Assembly: GCA_015234425.1 (NCBI GenBank)
Contig: JADGNE010000017.1
Location: 213,667-277,666 of the forward strand
Length of the DNA: 64,000 bases
Source: Devosia sp.
GTDB taxonomy: Bacteria; Pseudomonadota; Alphaproteobacteria; Rhizobiales; Devosiaceae
Reading direction: 5' to 3'
The notes below the pieces were generated by a model that did no database searches, was not told the origin of the DNA, and saw only the letters and a list, made by a program, of their open reading frames with translations. Position 1 is the first letter of the stretch, and each line of letters starts with the position of its first letter. The position numbers were made by a program, and so were the translations under genes. Of the stretch, positions 9,674 to 20,231 are shown piece by piece.

Positions 9674-11290
9674 CTAAGCCGCAGTAATGGGCAGCGCCAC
9701 CGGCATGGAGCCGAAACTGCCCGGAGGCGCCCCAGACGAGGCAAAGAGCGCCAGGGCCAGCTCTCTGAATGCGCCGATCTTGAGCGCAGGAGCGAAAATA
9801 TAACCCTGCGCCTGGATGACACCATGGGAGCGCAGATAGATCGCCTGCTCCTCGGTTTCGACGCCTTCCGCCACGATTTCGCAATCGAGGTCGCGGGCCA
9901 TGGCAATGAGCCCATCGAGGACGGGAACCTGGGTGGTGCCCGGCTTGATCATGTCGACAAAGATGCGGTCGATCTTGATGACATCGACGCCTAGCGTGGC
10001 GATATAGGCCAGGTTGGAGTGGCCGGTGCCGGCGTCGTCCATGGCCAGCCGCGCCCCAAGGGCATGAAGACCGGAGATGACGCTATTGACAGCCGCCGAG
10101 TTTTCAAGCGGACGGCGCTCGGTGATCTCGAACACCAGCTGGTCGTAGCTGATCGGCGAATTGCCGAAGATCGCCTGCACGTCGTCGACAATACCCACGT
10201 CGCGAAAATGCCCCTCGAACAGATTGATCGAGATTTTCATGTACGGCATTTTCTGGCTCAGCTCGCTCAGATCGTAGCGGACCTGCTGCATCAGCGAGAG
10301 CGTCATCGGCACGGCGAGGCCGGAATTTTCAGCGTAGTCAATGAAAACGCCGGGCGGAATCACATCGCCATTCGGCTTCTCCCAGCGACACAGCACTTCA
10401 CAACCGATCAGCTCACCTGTGCGCAGATTGATGACGGGCTGGTAGTAGGGCTTGATCTCATTGCGCCCGATGGCGCGCTCAAGATCGAACGCCGGGACAC
10501 GCGACTTGCGCGCATACCACAGCGCAGACAGCAGCAGGCAGGCGCTGGCAAAGCACGCGATGACAGTGAACACCACATCGAGATCAGTGTAGCCCGCACG
10601 GGCGGAACTGAACGGCAGTGCAGCGTGGACCTTGATCGGCAACTCACCAGCAAAGCCCTGGGCGCTCAGATAGTCCTCGGAGGCAAGGTTGCGGGTAAAA
10701 TCCGCAACGGCCCCGGACTCGATGATCGGAAGGCCACTCGTCAGCGAAATCCGGACCATGGCGCCGTTCCGCAGATTGGCTTCAAAAGTCTCCGGCGTGA
10801 CCCCGATAAGGGGCAGGAAGACCGACACGCGGCGCATGGCCGAAAGGGTCTGCGTCACCTTGATCGACGGCACGCCCATGTCGGCGAACTGAACAATAGT
10901 GATCGTCTCGGCGAGGCCGGGAATTGGCTTTGCTTCAGACAGGACCGAGTGCGCGACCTCCCGTCCATAGGCGTCGCAATACTGAACGCCGTCACCGTTC
11001 TCGATCAGCACCTGCTTGATCGTCAGGCTGTTGGCAATGGCGCGCTGGGCGTTCTGGGAGAATGTCGGCGTGCAGAGGGACGGACTGTCGGCCACGACCC
11101 CGCGCAGGGCAGTGACGGCATCGGCGACGTTGTTTTTGATTTCAACGCCGATCTGGCTGACCTGCTGCTGCAGCGCGACTGTTTCGCGGTGACGAATATA
11201 GGCATCCAGCAGATAGTCGACCGAAAATATCGGCACAAATGCAAGCAGCGCGCCAAGAGCCATCAAAAGGTGCGAATACTTGGACTTCAC
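9674..11290 (-). CDS. EAL-domain cyclic-di-GMP phosphodiesterase with periplasmic sensor
   Basis: This 538-residue protein is an inner-membrane c-di-GMP phosphodiesterase. Membrane segments lie at about 7-29 and 232-255 and enclose a periplasmic sensor of about 200 residues; Cys in SLCTP and QYCDAYG suggests the CSS-motif type controlled by disulfide state. The EAL domain starts near residue 275. Its signature is EVLCRW (EVL instead of EAL), and the other catalytic positions are present: Asn in SINLFEG, Glu in ITERRPLE, DDAGTGHSNL, Lys in IKIDRIFV and AEGVETEEQ. It is therefore probably active. It stands alone between aspS and maeB. Confidence 0.9.
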   Translation of the reverse strand: MKSKYSHLLMALGALLAFVPIFSVDYLLDAYIRHRETVALQQQVSQIGVEIKNNVADAVTALRGVVADSPSLCTPTFSQNAQRAIANSLTIKQVLIENGDGVQYCDAYGREVAHSVLSEAKPIPGLAETITIVQFADMGVPSIKVTQTLSAMRRVSVFLPLIGVTPETFEANLRNGAMVRISLTSGLPIIESGAVADFTRNLASEDYLSAQGFAGELPIKVHAALPFSSARAGYTDLDVVFTVIACFASACLLLSALWYARKSRVPAFDLERAIGRNEIKPYYQPVINLRTGELIGCEVLCRWEKPNGDVIPPGVFIDYAENSGLAVPMTLSLMQQVRYDLSELSQKMPYMKISINLFEGHFRDVGIVDDVQAIFGNSPISYDQLVFEITERRPLENSAAVNSVISGLHALGARLAMDDAGTGHSNLAYIATLGVDVIKIDRIFVDMIKPGTTQVPVLDGLIAMARDLDCEIVAEGVETEEQAIYLRSHGVIQAQGYIFAPALKIGAFRELALALFASSGAPPGSFGSMPVALPITAA

Positions 11291-11396
11291 CCGGGGAATC
11301 TCGCGCGTTTTTTGCTTATCTCCTTGTTAACGCTACAAACTTAAGGACCGATTAACGGCTGTTAACAGCTGTGGCCGCATCTTGCGCAGCGACCAA

Positions 11397-11432
11397 AGAA
11401 AAAGGGGCCAGCCAATGGCTCGCCCCTTGTTC
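11397..11432 (-). terminator. Intrinsic terminator of aspS
   Basis: AAGGGGC (11402-11408) pairs with GCCCCTT (11422-11428), and on the minus strand a run of Ts follows. It begins 16 bases after the aspS stop. Confidence 0.8.
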
Positions 11433-11447
11433 AGCTTAGGCTGGAAT

Positions 11448-13244
11448 TCAGGCCTGCGGGTTGAGGCGAATGCCCAGCTCGCGCATCTGCTTGGGGCTCG
11501 CCGGGCTCGGTGCGCCCATGAGCAGATCTTCCGCCTGCTGGTTCATCGGGAAGGCCGTGATTTCACGCAGGTTCTGCACGCCGCAGAGCAGCATCACGAT
11601 GCGGTCGATACCGAAGGCAGCGCCACCATGCGGCGGGGCGCCATACTGGAAGGCACGGTAGAGACCACCGAACTGCTCTTCGACCTCCTCGCGGCTCTTG
11701 CCGGTCAGCTCGAAGGCCTTGATCATCGTCTCGGGTTCCTGGTTACGGATGGAACCGGAGGCGATTTCGAAGCCGTTGCAGACGGCGTCATACTGGTAAG
11801 CCTTGAGCGAAAGCGGATCGGCCGAGTTCAAACCCTCGATCCCGCCCTGCGGCATGGAGAAGGGATTGTGCGCGAAGTCGACGCGCTTTTCCTCTTCGTC
11901 CCACTCGTAGAACGGGAAGTCGACGATCCAGCACAGGGCGAACTGCTCGGTGTCGACGACACCCAGATCGGTGCCGACCTTGGTGCGGGCTTCACCGGCG
12001 AACTTGTAGAACTTCTCCGGGCGACCGGCCACGAAGAACACGGCATCGCCGTCTTCGAGACCCAGCTGAGCCTTGAGGGCTGCGGTGCGCTCTTCGCCGA
12101 TATTCTTGGCGATCGGGCCCGAACCGGCACCGTCCTTGAAGAAGATATAGCCAAGGCCCGGCTGGCCCTGGCCCTGTGCCCAGGCGTTCATGCGATCGCA
12201 GAAGGCGCGACCGATCGGCTCGGCACCGTCCTTGTTCTTGGCCGGGATAGCCCAGACTTCAACCTTTGGATCGGCTTCGATCTGGTTGGCGAAAACCTTG
12301 AAGCCAGAACCTGCGAAATGCTCGGTAACTGCCTGAATTTCAATCGGGTTCCGCAGGTCCGGCTTGTCCGAACCATACTTGCGGATGGCCGTATCATAAG
12401 GAATGCGCGGCCATTCCTTGGTCACGCGCTTGCCTTCGGCAAATTGCTCGAACACCGACGTGATGACGGGCTGGACAGTGTTCCAGACGTCTTCCTGGGT
12501 GACGAAGCTCATTTCGAGGTCGAGCTGGTAGAACTCGCCCGGCAGACGGTCGGCGCGCGGATCTTCGTCGCGGAAGCACGGGGCAACCTGGAAATAGCGG
12601 TCGAAGCCGGCAACCATGAGCAGCTGCTTGTACTGCTGGGGCGCCTGCGGCAGGGCGAAGAACTTGCCGGGATGGATACGGCTGGGCACGAGGAAGTCGC
12701 GCGCGCCTTCGGGCGAGGAAGCCGTCAGAATCGGCGTCGAATATTCGGCAAAGCCCTGTTCGGTCATGCCGTTGCGCATCGCCGCGATCACCTTGGTGCG
12801 CTTGACGATGTTGTTGTGCAGCTTTTCGCGGCGCAGGTCCAGGAAGCGATAGCGCAGGCGGATATCTTCCGGATATTCCTGATCGCCGAAGACCGGCAAA
12901 GGCAGTTCCTTGGCTTCCGACAGCACTTCCAGCTCGCGGATGAACACCTCGATCTGGCCAGTACTGATGTTGGGGTTCACGGCCGAGGCGTCGCGCAGCT
13001 TGACCTCGCCGTCGATGCGCAGCACCCACTCGGAGCGCACCTTCTCGGCGGCGGCGAAAGCGGGCGAATCGGGATCGATCACGAATTGGGTCAGGCCGTA
13101 GTGGTCGCGCAGGTCGATGAACAGCAGGCCGCCGTGGTCACGGATACGATGGACCCAACCGGAGAGGCGCACGGTATTGCCGGCATCGTCCGCCGTCAGG
13201 GCGCCACAGGTGTGGGTGCGGTAGCGATGTGTCGTCATTTCCAT
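11448..13244 (-). CDS. aspS: Aspartyl-tRNA synthetase, probably non-discriminating
   Basis: This is a class II bacterial-type AspRS of about 598 residues: N-terminal OB-fold anticodon-binding domain ([13 protein letters not shown]), catalytic core with the [15 protein letters not shown] motif 2 region, GAD insertion, and C-terminal motif 3 ([13 protein letters not shown]). The anticodon-domain motif reads DHGG, as in AspRS enzymes that charge both tRNA-Asp and tRNA-Asn, rather than the DLGS of E. coli. With gatA, gatB and gatC in the same window, a transamidation route to Asn-tRNA is likely. ATG codons at 13244 and 13238 are both possible starts. Confidence 0.94.
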   Translation of the reverse strand: MEMTTHRYRTHTCGALTADDAGNTVRLSGWVHRIRDHGGLLFIDLRDHYGLTQFVIDPDSPAFAAAEKVRSEWVLRIDGEVKLRDASAVNPNISTGQIEVFIRELEVLSEAKELPLPVFGDQEYPEDIRLRYRFLDLRREKLHNNIVKRTKVIAAMRNGMTEQGFAEYSTPILTASSPEGARDFLVPSRIHPGKFFALPQAPQQYKQLLMVAGFDRYFQVAPCFRDEDPRADRLPGEFYQLDLEMSFVTQEDVWNTVQPVITSVFEQFAEGKRVTKEWPRIPYDTAIRKYGSDKPDLRNPIEIQAVTEHFAGSGFKVFANQIEADPKVEVWAIPAKNKDGAEPIGRAFCDRMNAWAQGQGQPGLGYIFFKDGAGSGPIAKNIGEERTAALKAQLGLEDGDAVFFVAGRPEKFYKFAGEARTKVGTDLGVVDTEQFALCWIVDFPFYEWDEEEKRVDFAHNPFSMPQGGIEGLNSADPLSLKAYQYDAVCNGFEIASGSIRNQEPETMIKAFELTGKSREEVEEQFGGLYRAFQYGAPPHGGAAFGIDRIVMLLCGVQNLREITAFPMNQQAEDLLMGAPSPASPKQMRELGIRLNPQA

Positions 13245-13419
13245 ACTCGGATAGCTAAAAAGGGCCGGATTCTCGGGCGTGAAAAGCGCATGGCGGTCGC
13301 CGCTTGTCAAGCATCACGGCCACGCTCGTCCCGCGACGGCATTGGCGGAAATCGATGGTGGAGCAATGGCCCTTCACCTGCTAGGAAGAATATTGACGAA
13401 TTTGAGACGGTAATCCCTC

Positions 13420-14589
13420 ATGGACCTGATTGTTTCCACAGACGTGCTCAGCGCATTCTGCGAGCGCGCCGCCAATTTTGATTTCGTGACGGTTGATACC
13501 GAATTCCTGCGCGAAACCACCTATTGGCCAAAGCTTTGCCTCATCCAGGCTGCCACGAACGATGAAGCGGTGCTCATCGACCCGCTGGCGCCAGGCATCG
13601 ACCTGGCTCCTTTCTTCGCGCTCCTCGCCAATCCGGCGGTGACCAAGGTTTTCCACGCCGCGCGCCAGGACATCGAGATTTTCGTGAAGCTGGCGGGCGC
13701 CGTTCCGCACAATATCTTCGACACCCAGATCGCTGCCAGCGTCTGTGGCTTTGGCGATAGCGCTTCTTATGACAGCCTCGTGCGCGCCATCTGCAAGGTC
13801 GAGCTCGACAAGTCGTCGCGCTTCACTGACTGGTCGGCCCGTCCCCTGTCGGAAAAGCAGCGCCTTTATGCGCTCGCCGACGTCACCTATCTCCGCGACA
13901 TCTATCGCGAATTGCGCGCCCAGGTCGACGCGACCAAGCGTTGGGACTGGGTCGAGGACGAGCTGACGACCCTTCGCAGCATCGACACTTATATCGTCCA
14001 GCCGGAAAACGCCTGGGAACGGCTGAAGATGAAGATCAACCGCGCCCGCGATCTGGCGGCGCTGAAGGTCCTGGCCGCCTGGCGCGAGCGCCGGGCGCAG
14101 GAAACCGATCAGCCGCGTAGCCGCATCTTCAAGGATGACGTCCTTTATGAACTGGCCGTGCAGCGCCCGCTGACGCCGGAGGCCTTCGAAAAGCTTCGCG
14201 CCGTGCCGCGTGGCTTTGGCCGCAGCGCTGCCGCCGCCGAGATCATCACGCTGCTCAAGGGCGTCGAAGAGCTGCAGAAGGCCCAGCTGCCCACCATGCC
14301 GGACCGGTATCGTGGACCCTCGCCCAAGGGCGCCGTCGGCGATCTTATCCGCGTCCTGCTCAAATCCGTGGCCGAACAGCACGGCGTCGCATCGCGCATC
14401 CTCGCCACCTCGGACGAGATCGATGCGCTGGTGCTCGATGATGATGCGGATGTGCCTGCCCTCAAGGGCTGGCGCCGGAAGCTCTTTGGCGAGAAGGCCC
14501 TGGCCATCAAGCACGGTCGCATTGCGCTGGTCGCGACGCGCAAGGGCGTCCGCGAAATCCCTGTCGACGTGACTGAAGCGGCGGAATAA
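13420..14589 (+). CDS. rnd: Ribonuclease D
   Basis: This 389-residue 3'-5' exoribonuclease is involved in tRNA 3'-end maturation. The DEDDy catalytic residues are visible: D and E in FVTVDTEFLRE (about residue 26), D in HAARQDIEIF (about 88), and Y and D in YALADVTYLRD (about 155). An HRDC domain follows in the second half (about 210-290) and the tail is longer. It is transcribed away from aspS, with a 175-base divergent region, and ends 9 bases before the convergent ppx gene. Confidence 0.94.
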   Translation: MDLIVSTDVLSAFCERAANFDFVTVDTEFLRETTYWPKLCLIQAATNDEAVLIDPLAPGIDLAPFFALLANPAVTKVFHAARQDIEIFVKLAGAVPHNIFDTQIAASVCGFGDSASYDSLVRAICKVELDKSSRFTDWSARPLSEKQRLYALADVTYLRDIYRELRAQVDATKRWDWVEDELTTLRSIDTYIVQPENAWERLKMKINRARDLAALKVLAAWRERRAQETDQPRSRIFKDDVLYELAVQRPLTPEAFEKLRAVPRGFGRSAAAAEIITLLKGVEELQKAQLPTMPDRYRGPSPKGAVGDLIRVLLKSVAEQHGVASRILATSDEIDALVLDDDADVPALKGWRRKLFGEKALAIKHGRIALVATRKGVREIPVDVTEAAE

Positions 14590-14598
14590 CCGGCCGCT

Positions 14599-16137
14599 TC
14601 AGTCCACCTGCACTTCAGAAGTGTCGTGACCGGCGATATTGGCGAACTGGCCAAGCCGGTTGCGCAGATGGTCGCCGTTGAGGAAAGCCAGATCGGCGGG
14701 AAGATGGAGCACGAGCTCGTTCTTGCCGCGGATCGAGAATCGCGTGCGCGGCAGAATGCCCGGCATTGCCGCCGTCATCGGATAAGCGACGCGGAACAAC
14801 GCTCCGATCAGTTTTGCGCGCTTGGCGGTATTGGCTCCGGCCAGCGGCAACAGCGATTGCGCCCATTTGCTTTTCAACCCGTCATAGCGAACCGACAGGG
14901 TCTGGGCGAGATAGGCACGGCCCGGATGGTCGACGCCGGTCAGAGAGCCATAGGCAACTGCATCGACACTCTGCTGACCGCGATAATCCGGATGGGCCCG
15001 CCAACCGATATCAGCGAGCAGGCACACGACCTTGCGGAGCCGCGCTTCGGAAGCGCTCTCGCCGAGGCCGGCAGCTTCCATATATTGCGTGGTGAAATCG
15101 ATGAGGTCATTGCCGTGCGCTGGCGAGCGCGAGCGCAGGATGGACAATTCCTCGGCGCCCTGAACCAGCGGATCGATGGCGCGCTCCATCGGGTCGAGCA
15201 TGCCGTAGAGATAGCCCTCGCGCACGCCGAGGGCCGAGAAGACGACGCTCTCGAACCGGCCCGCCTTGAGGATTTCGGAGAGCACGGCGGCACCAAATGG
15301 CACCAGCTCCCGGCGTGAATTGCTGACTTCGCTGGCGCCCGGATAGGATTTTAGCGAGTTCGCAGAGACGATCTCCTCGCAGACCTTGATCATGTCGGCA
15401 GCGGGAACGACGTAGTCCTGGACCATGTGCAGCGGATATTTGCTGATCACCTGATGCAGCTTGGCGAGCGAACGCCAGGTGCCGCCAATAGCGGCAAACT
15501 GGCTTCCGGGCGCGACTGTCGCAACGATCGAATCCTTCAACTGCTCCCGGGTGATCTGCGCGGCCTTGGCCGGCGACCCGTCGGAATCATCCTGCAGGCG
15601 GATGACGCCGAGCTCAAACGACTGCCCGCTCGTATCAATGCCGCTGTCGATGGCTGAAAATTCGAGACTGCCGCCACCGAGATCGCCCACCACGCCGCTA
15701 AATCCGGGGATACCGGCGACGACGCCAAGCGCTGCGAAATGGGCCTCTTCCTCGCCGCTGAGAACCCGGACCGGGGTCTGCATGATTTCTTCAACGGCGG
15801 AGACGAATTCCTGACGGTTGGAGGCTTCGCGCACCGCAGAGGTTGCCAGCACGTGGATCTTGCCCACCCGCATCAGCCGCGCCACCATGGCGAACCGCTT
15901 CATTGCGTCCAGCGCCTTGGCGATATTGGCCACGGCCAGTTGCCCGGACTGGGCTATCCCGCGCCCCAGGGCGCAGGATGCCTTCTCGTTATATAGGGGG
16001 GTCAGGGCCCGCGCGTGGCGTTCATAGACCACCAGACGGACCGAGTTGGAGCCGATATCGAGGACGGCCACCGGACGAGCACCCTTGATGCGCCCCTGAG
16101 CCGTAGGATCGGCGTCAACGCCCCAGAATTGTGTCAA
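14599..16137 (-). CDS. ppx: Exopolyphosphatase / Ppx-GppA family phosphatase
   Basis: This 512-residue member of the ASKHA fold removes terminal phosphate from polyphosphate and, in some members, from pppGpp. The phosphate-1 motif is AVLDIGSNSVRLVVYE near residue 24 and the phosphate-2 motif is GDLGGGSLEFSAID near residue 148. A C-terminal HD-like helical region follows. It starts two bases after the ppk stop, which makes a ppk-ppx pair for synthesis and degradation of polyphosphate. Choosing between exopolyphosphatase and pppGpp phosphatase needs assay data; the ppk neighbour favours the first. Confidence 0.92.
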   Translation of the reverse strand: MTQFWGVDADPTAQGRIKGARPVAVLDIGSNSVRLVVYERHARALTPLYNEKASCALGRGIAQSGQLAVANIAKALDAMKRFAMVARLMRVGKIHVLATSAVREASNRQEFVSAVEEIMQTPVRVLSGEEEAHFAALGVVAGIPGFSGVVGDLGGGSLEFSAIDSGIDTSGQSFELGVIRLQDDSDGSPAKAAQITREQLKDSIVATVAPGSQFAAIGGTWRSLAKLHQVISKYPLHMVQDYVVPAADMIKVCEEIVSANSLKSYPGASEVSNSRRELVPFGAAVLSEILKAGRFESVVFSALGVREGYLYGMLDPMERAIDPLVQGAEELSILRSRSPAHGNDLIDFTTQYMEAAGLGESASEARLRKVVCLLADIGWRAHPDYRGQQSVDAVAYGSLTGVDHPGRAYLAQTLSVRYDGLKSKWAQSLLPLAGANTAKRAKLIGALFRVAYPMTAAMPGILPRTRFSIRGKNELVLHLPADLAFLNGDHLRNRLGQFANIAGHDTSEVQVD

Positions 16138-16139
16138 AC

Positions 16140-18299
16140 TCAGCCCTCGTCGCCTTCCCCTGCACTACCCCGACCGGAGAGCGATGGGTTGGTCATGAAG
16201 TAGTCATGCGCGTTAAATGGCTCTTCGCCCTCGTTAAGGCGCACACGATGCGAGCTGCCGTCGGGCAACACTTCCCAGCTTTGCTGGTTGTCGCGCAGAT
16301 AGGCAACCAGGATCCGATCAAGAATTTGCTTATGCACGGTCTTGTTGAGGATCGGCACCATAACCTCGACGCGCCCATCAAGGTTGCGCCCCATGAGGTC
16401 GGCGGACGAAATATAGACCAGCGCCTTGGGCGACGGCATCGCCACGCCCCGGCCGAAACAATAGATGCGGCTGTGCTCGAGGAAGCGGCCAACGACGGAT
16501 TTCACCCGGATATTGTCCGAGAACCCGGGGATGCCCGGCCGCAGGCAGCAGATGCCGCGCACGATGAGATCGACCTTCACCCCCGCCTGGCTGGCATCGT
16601 AGAGCGCGTCGATCACCTGCGGATCGACCAGCGAGTTCATCTTGAGCAGGATCGAGGCCGGCTGGCCGTTGCGCGCGAACTCGATCTCCTCGGCAATGTT
16701 CTGCAGCAGCGTTTCGCGCAGATTGACAGGGGAGACGGCGATGGTCTCGAGCTCGGTCGGGCGGGCGTAGCCGGTGATGAAGTTGAACACCCGCGCCACG
16801 TCCCGCGTCACCGCCGGATCGATGGTGAAATAGCTGAGGTCGGTATAAATCTTGGCCGTGATCGGGTGATAATTGCCGGTGCCGATATGGCAATAGCTGA
16901 CCAGCTTGCCCTTCTCGCGGCGCACCACCTGGCTCATCTTGGCGTGGGTTTTGAGCTCGATGAAGCCGAACACCACCTGCGCCCCTGCCCGCTCCAGATC
17001 GCGGGCCCAGCGGATATTGGCCTCTTCGTCAAAGCGCGCCTTGAGCTCGACGAGGCAGGTCACCGACTTGCCGGCCTCGGCAGCCATCACCAGCGCCTTG
17101 ACGATCGGGCTGTCCGACGAGGTGCGATAGAGCGTCTGCTTGATCGCCACCACGTCGGGATCGCGCGCCGCCTGCATAAGGAATTGCGCGACGACGTCGA
17201 AGCTCTCGAATGGATGATGGACCAGGATGTCCTTGGCCCGGATGGCGGCAAAGCTGTCGCCATTATAGTCGCGGATGCGCTCGGGGAACCGGGCGTGATA
17301 GGGCTGGAATTTGAGGTCGGCGCGCTCGACGTCACAGACTTTTCGCGCGTCGGCGAGGCCAAGGAATCCCTGCACCTCAAAAACGTCGGCTTCCTTGACG
17401 CCCAGCTGCTCGCCGATCTGGCGCTTCAGCGCCCGGGACATGGACCGCTCGATCTCGAGCCGGATCACCTGTCCGCGCCGGCGCTGGCGCAGGGCTGACT
17501 CGAATTCCACCACAAGGTCAGCTGCCTCGTCGTCGATTTCGATTTCGCTGTCGCGGATCACGCGGAAAGCGCCCGCCCCCATGATCTCGTGGCCGGGAAA
17601 CATCTTGTGGAAGAAGAGCTTAACCAGAGTATCTATAGTGACGACTTCGGTCCGCCCCTCGGAAACGAGCCCCGTCGGCAGGTTGATAAAGCGGTCGAGG
17701 TTGCCGGGGATACGCACCAGAGCGGTCAACATCTGGTCGTTGTTGGGCCGCCGCAACTCGAAGGCCAGCGCGAGGCCCAGATTGGGAATGAACGGGAACG
17801 GGTGCGCCGGATCGACAGCGATCGGCGTCAGCACCGGGAAAATCTCTTCGCGGAACAGCTTTTGCAGATAGGCGATCTGATCTTCGGTCAGGTCATCGCT
17901 CTCGTGGATGACGACGTTCTGCTCGAACAGTTCCTCGCGCAGGTTCTGCCAATGGTCCTGCTGCTCGAGCTGGAGGTGCTGGGCAAGCGTCGCGATCTCT
18001 TCGAGCTGCTCGGTGGGCGTCAGGCCGTCGGCGCTCTGCTTGGCGAGGCCGGCGCGGATCTGGCCCTTCAGCCCCGCGACGCGCACCATGTAGAATTCAT
18101 CGAGATTGTTCGCGGAAATCGAAACGAAACGCAGGCGCTCGAGCAGAGGATGGGCCTCGTTGCCCGCTTCCTCGAGCACACGCATGTTGAATTGCAGCCA
18201 GCTCACTTCCCGGTTGACGAAACGCGCAGGGCTGCTGCGCAGAGCCTCTACATCCGGCACTGCCCCGTCGGCCTCGGCAAATTCACTGATCTCGTTCAT
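16140..18299 (-). CDS. ppk: Polyphosphate kinase 1
   Basis: It reversibly polymerises ATP gamma-phosphate into polyphosphate at the membrane. It has about 719 residues. The N domain starts at [16 protein letters not shown], and the two catalytic histidines are in ELKTHAKM (autophosphorylated) and [33 protein letters not shown] belongs to the C-terminal PLD-like domain. I prefer ATG 18299 (MNEISEF), which overlaps the hdaA stop by 17 bases and gives the family's usual N-terminal length. ATG 18329 with GGAG eight bases upstream is a real alternative. Confidence 0.94.
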   Translation of the reverse strand: MNEISEFAEADGAVPDVEALRSSPARFVNREVSWLQFNMRVLEEAGNEAHPLLERLRFVSISANNLDEFYMVRVAGLKGQIRAGLAKQSADGLTPTEQLEEIATLAQHLQLEQQDHWQNLREELFEQNVVIHESDDLTEDQIAYLQKLFREEIFPVLTPIAVDPAHPFPFIPNLGLALAFELRRPNNDQMLTALVRIPGNLDRFINLPTGLVSEGRTEVVTIDTLVKLFFHKMFPGHEIMGAGAFRVIRDSEIEIDDEAADLVVEFESALRQRRRGQVIRLEIERSMSRALKRQIGEQLGVKEADVFEVQGFLGLADARKVCDVERADLKFQPYHARFPERIRDYNGDSFAAIRAKDILVHHPFESFDVVAQFLMQAARDPDVVAIKQTLYRTSSDSPIVKALVMAAEAGKSVTCLVELKARFDEEANIRWARDLERAGAQVVFGFIELKTHAKMSQVVRREKGKLVSYCHIGTGNYHPITAKIYTDLSYFTIDPAVTRDVARVFNFITGYARPTELETIAVSPVNLRETLLQNIAEEIEFARNGQPASILLKMNSLVDPQVIDALYDASQAGVKVDLIVRGICCLRPGIPGFSDNIRVKSVVGRFLEHSRIYCFGRGVAMPSPKALVYISSADLMGRNLDGRVEVMVPILNKTVHKQILDRILVAYLRDNQQSWEVLPDGSSHRVRLNEGEEPFNAHDYFMTNPSLSGRGSAGEGDEG

Positions 18300-19026
18300 C
18301 GGCTTCGCCGTCCCAATCCTGTTGGCCATTCGGTCCGCGCTCCGCTTGCCGGCGCGCAAGGACCTCTGTCGCTATGCTGCGGGTGATCGCCGTGCCTCTG
18401 GCAAGGGCCAGACGATCCAAAAGGTCCGCAAGAATCGCCACCTCTTCCGGGCTGCGCTCCATGCGTGCCACCAGATAGTGGATGATCTTTGGATCGACCT
18501 TGATCTGGCGGTCACCAAACAGCTTCGCGAACATGTGTGACAGTTCGATGTCGTCGCTGACTTCCAGTCGAAACATCGGTGCACGGCGTACCCGCGAGCG
18601 CACATCATCGGTCGCCAGCGGCCAATGTGCAACCTCCTCGCGCGCCGTCAACAGCAGTGTGCGGTCGCCACGCATCGCCTGGTTGAGCAGGTGGAACAGG
18701 CTCGGCTCATCATAAGCGCCGGTATCGACATCTTCGATCGCCAGCGGGCCTTTGCCGTTCTCCCCGGCAATCGCTGAAATGGTCTCGGGTGTAACGAAGC
18801 GCGCGCCGCTTCTGTCGGCGAAAATCCTGGCGAGATGAGATTTTCCCGAGGACGTCGGACCAATGATCAGCGTCACTGCATCTGGCCAATGCGGCCAGGC
18901 GGTTATGCGCGAGTGCGCCAGCGAATTGCCTTCCCCGACCAGGAAATCATCTTCAGCGTGCGAAGGTTCTAGGTGCAGGTCCAGTGGCAGCTGCCGGGGG
19001 CCGTTATCAGGGAGCAATCTCATCAT
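18283..19026 (-). CDS. hdaA: HdaA, DnaA-related regulator of replication initiation
   Basis: This protein has about 247 residues and an AAA+ fold. It is a homologue of E. coli Hda, which with the DNA clamp stimulates ATP hydrolysis by DnaA. The clamp-binding motif RQLPLDLHL is near the N-terminus, as expected. The Walker A region reads [15 protein letters not shown] and Walker [21 protein letters not shown] is the sensor region. It overlaps the permease gene before it and the ppk gene after it. Two adjacent ATG codons (19026 and 19023) are possible starts. Confidence 0.9.
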   Translation of the reverse strand: MMRLLPDNGPRQLPLDLHLEPSHAEDDFLVGEGNSLAHSRITAWPHWPDAVTLIIGPTSSGKSHLARIFADRSGARFVTPETISAIAGENGKGPLAIEDVDTGAYDEPSLFHLLNQAMRGDRTLLLTAREEVAHWPLATDDVRSRVRRAPMFRLEVSDDIELSHMFAKLFGDRQIKVDPKIIHYLVARMERSPEEVAILADLLDRLALARGTAITRSIATEVLARRQAERGPNGQQDWDGEADERDQ

Positions 19027-20098
19027 CCGTGGCGTGGCCGTTGGTGCCGAGATAAAGCGCGCTTTCCTTGTATTTTCGCACGCCGTAACGCACCAGCACC
19101 GAGGCGATGGCCGCCATCGGTACGGCCAGCAGCAGGCCGGTGAAGCCAAACAGCGCGCCGAGGGCCAGAAGGGCGAACATCATCCACACCGGGTTGATGT
19201 TGATCGAGGACCCGACAAGCTTGGGATAGAGCACATTGCCTTCCACGAACTGCCAGAACAGGAAGATGCCGCAGACGAGCGCCACCATCCACAGATTGGG
19301 CCAGAACTGTACCAGTGCAATGCCGACGGCCAGCCCAAATCCAACGAACGCCCCCACGAAGGGAATAAAACTCAGCAGCCCGCCGATAATGCCCACGGCA
19401 AGCCCGAAGTTAAGGCCGATCAGCGACAGCGCCGTGGCGTAGAACGCCGCATCCAGCAGCAACACCGAGCCTTGCCCGCGCAGAACGCCGGCCATCGAGC
19501 TGTCGATGTCCCCCAGAATGCCCTTGATTTCGGACTTGTGGTCGCGCGGCAGCAGATTGTCGATGCCGCGGATCATGCCTTCCCAGTCGAGCAGCAGATA
19601 GAAGGCGACGACAGGCGCGACGACGATGAACGCCACCACAGACACGCCCGACATGCCGATATTGACCAGCTCTGCCGGCAGGCGTGCGATAAACCCGAGC
19701 AGATTTCGCGCGACCTCGTTGATCCCGCGCTCCACCTCGGCCGCGCGCTCAGGCCCAAGCCATGCGCTGATCTCAGGCGAATATTGCGTCACCAGGCCCT
19801 GCAGGTCGCGGTAGAGCGACGGCGTGCGCTGGATCAGCTCGATGATCTGCTGGCCGATAACCGGCACCAGCATGAAGAACAGGCTGACGATGATGGAGAG
19901 GATCGAGAGCAGCACCACGACGGTCGCCCACATGCGACTGAAACGCCAGCGCTGCAACTGGTTGACGAGCGGATTGAGCAGATATGCCAGGGCCGCGCCA
20001 ACCACAAAGGGCAGCAGGATGCCACGGAAGATCCATAGCGACAGGATCAGCACGACGAAAAAGCCGATCCAGATCAACACTTGATTTCTAAGGTTCAT
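19007..20098 (-). CDS. AI-2E family transporter (PerM-like permease)
   Basis: This 363-residue multi-pass membrane protein is of the AI-2E/PerM exporter family. Paired N-terminal helices begin right after MNLRNQ (LIWIGFFVVLILSLWIF). The large central loop and the C-terminal bundle GIIGGLLSFIPFVGAFVGFG with LVEGNVLYPKLVG-like text (VEGNVLYPKLVGSSI) are typical. The substrate is unknown; most members are not quorum-signal exporters. I chose ATG 20098 because the membrane segment starts immediately after it; an in-frame TTG at 20176 would add 26 hydrophilic residues. It is the first gene of the hdaA-ppk-ppx group and diverges from purM. Confidence 0.9.
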   Translation of the reverse strand: MNLRNQVLIWIGFFVVLILSLWIFRGILLPFVVGAALAYLLNPLVNQLQRWRFSRMWATVVVLLSILSIIVSLFFMLVPVIGQQIIELIQRTPSLYRDLQGLVTQYSPEISAWLGPERAAEVERGINEVARNLLGFIARLPAELVNIGMSGVSVVAFIVVAPVVAFYLLLDWEGMIRGIDNLLPRDHKSEIKGILGDIDSSMAGVLRGQGSVLLLDAAFYATALSLIGLNFGLAVGIIGGLLSFIPFVGAFVGFGLAVGIALVQFWPNLWMVALVCGIFLFWQFVEGNVLYPKLVGSSININPVWMMFALLALGALFGFTGLLLAVPMAAIASVLVRYGVRKYKESALYLGTNGHATDDEIAP

Positions 20099-20231
20099 GG
20101 CGCCGGGCGGCCCTTGCGTCTGTGTATCCAAGAAGCTATCAGCCTCGTAACGGCCAGCACCGAAAAGTTCAACCAACCCGGTTCGCGCGCGCTAAGATGC
20201 GCCCGCTATCCCCAGCATTGGCAACAGGCTC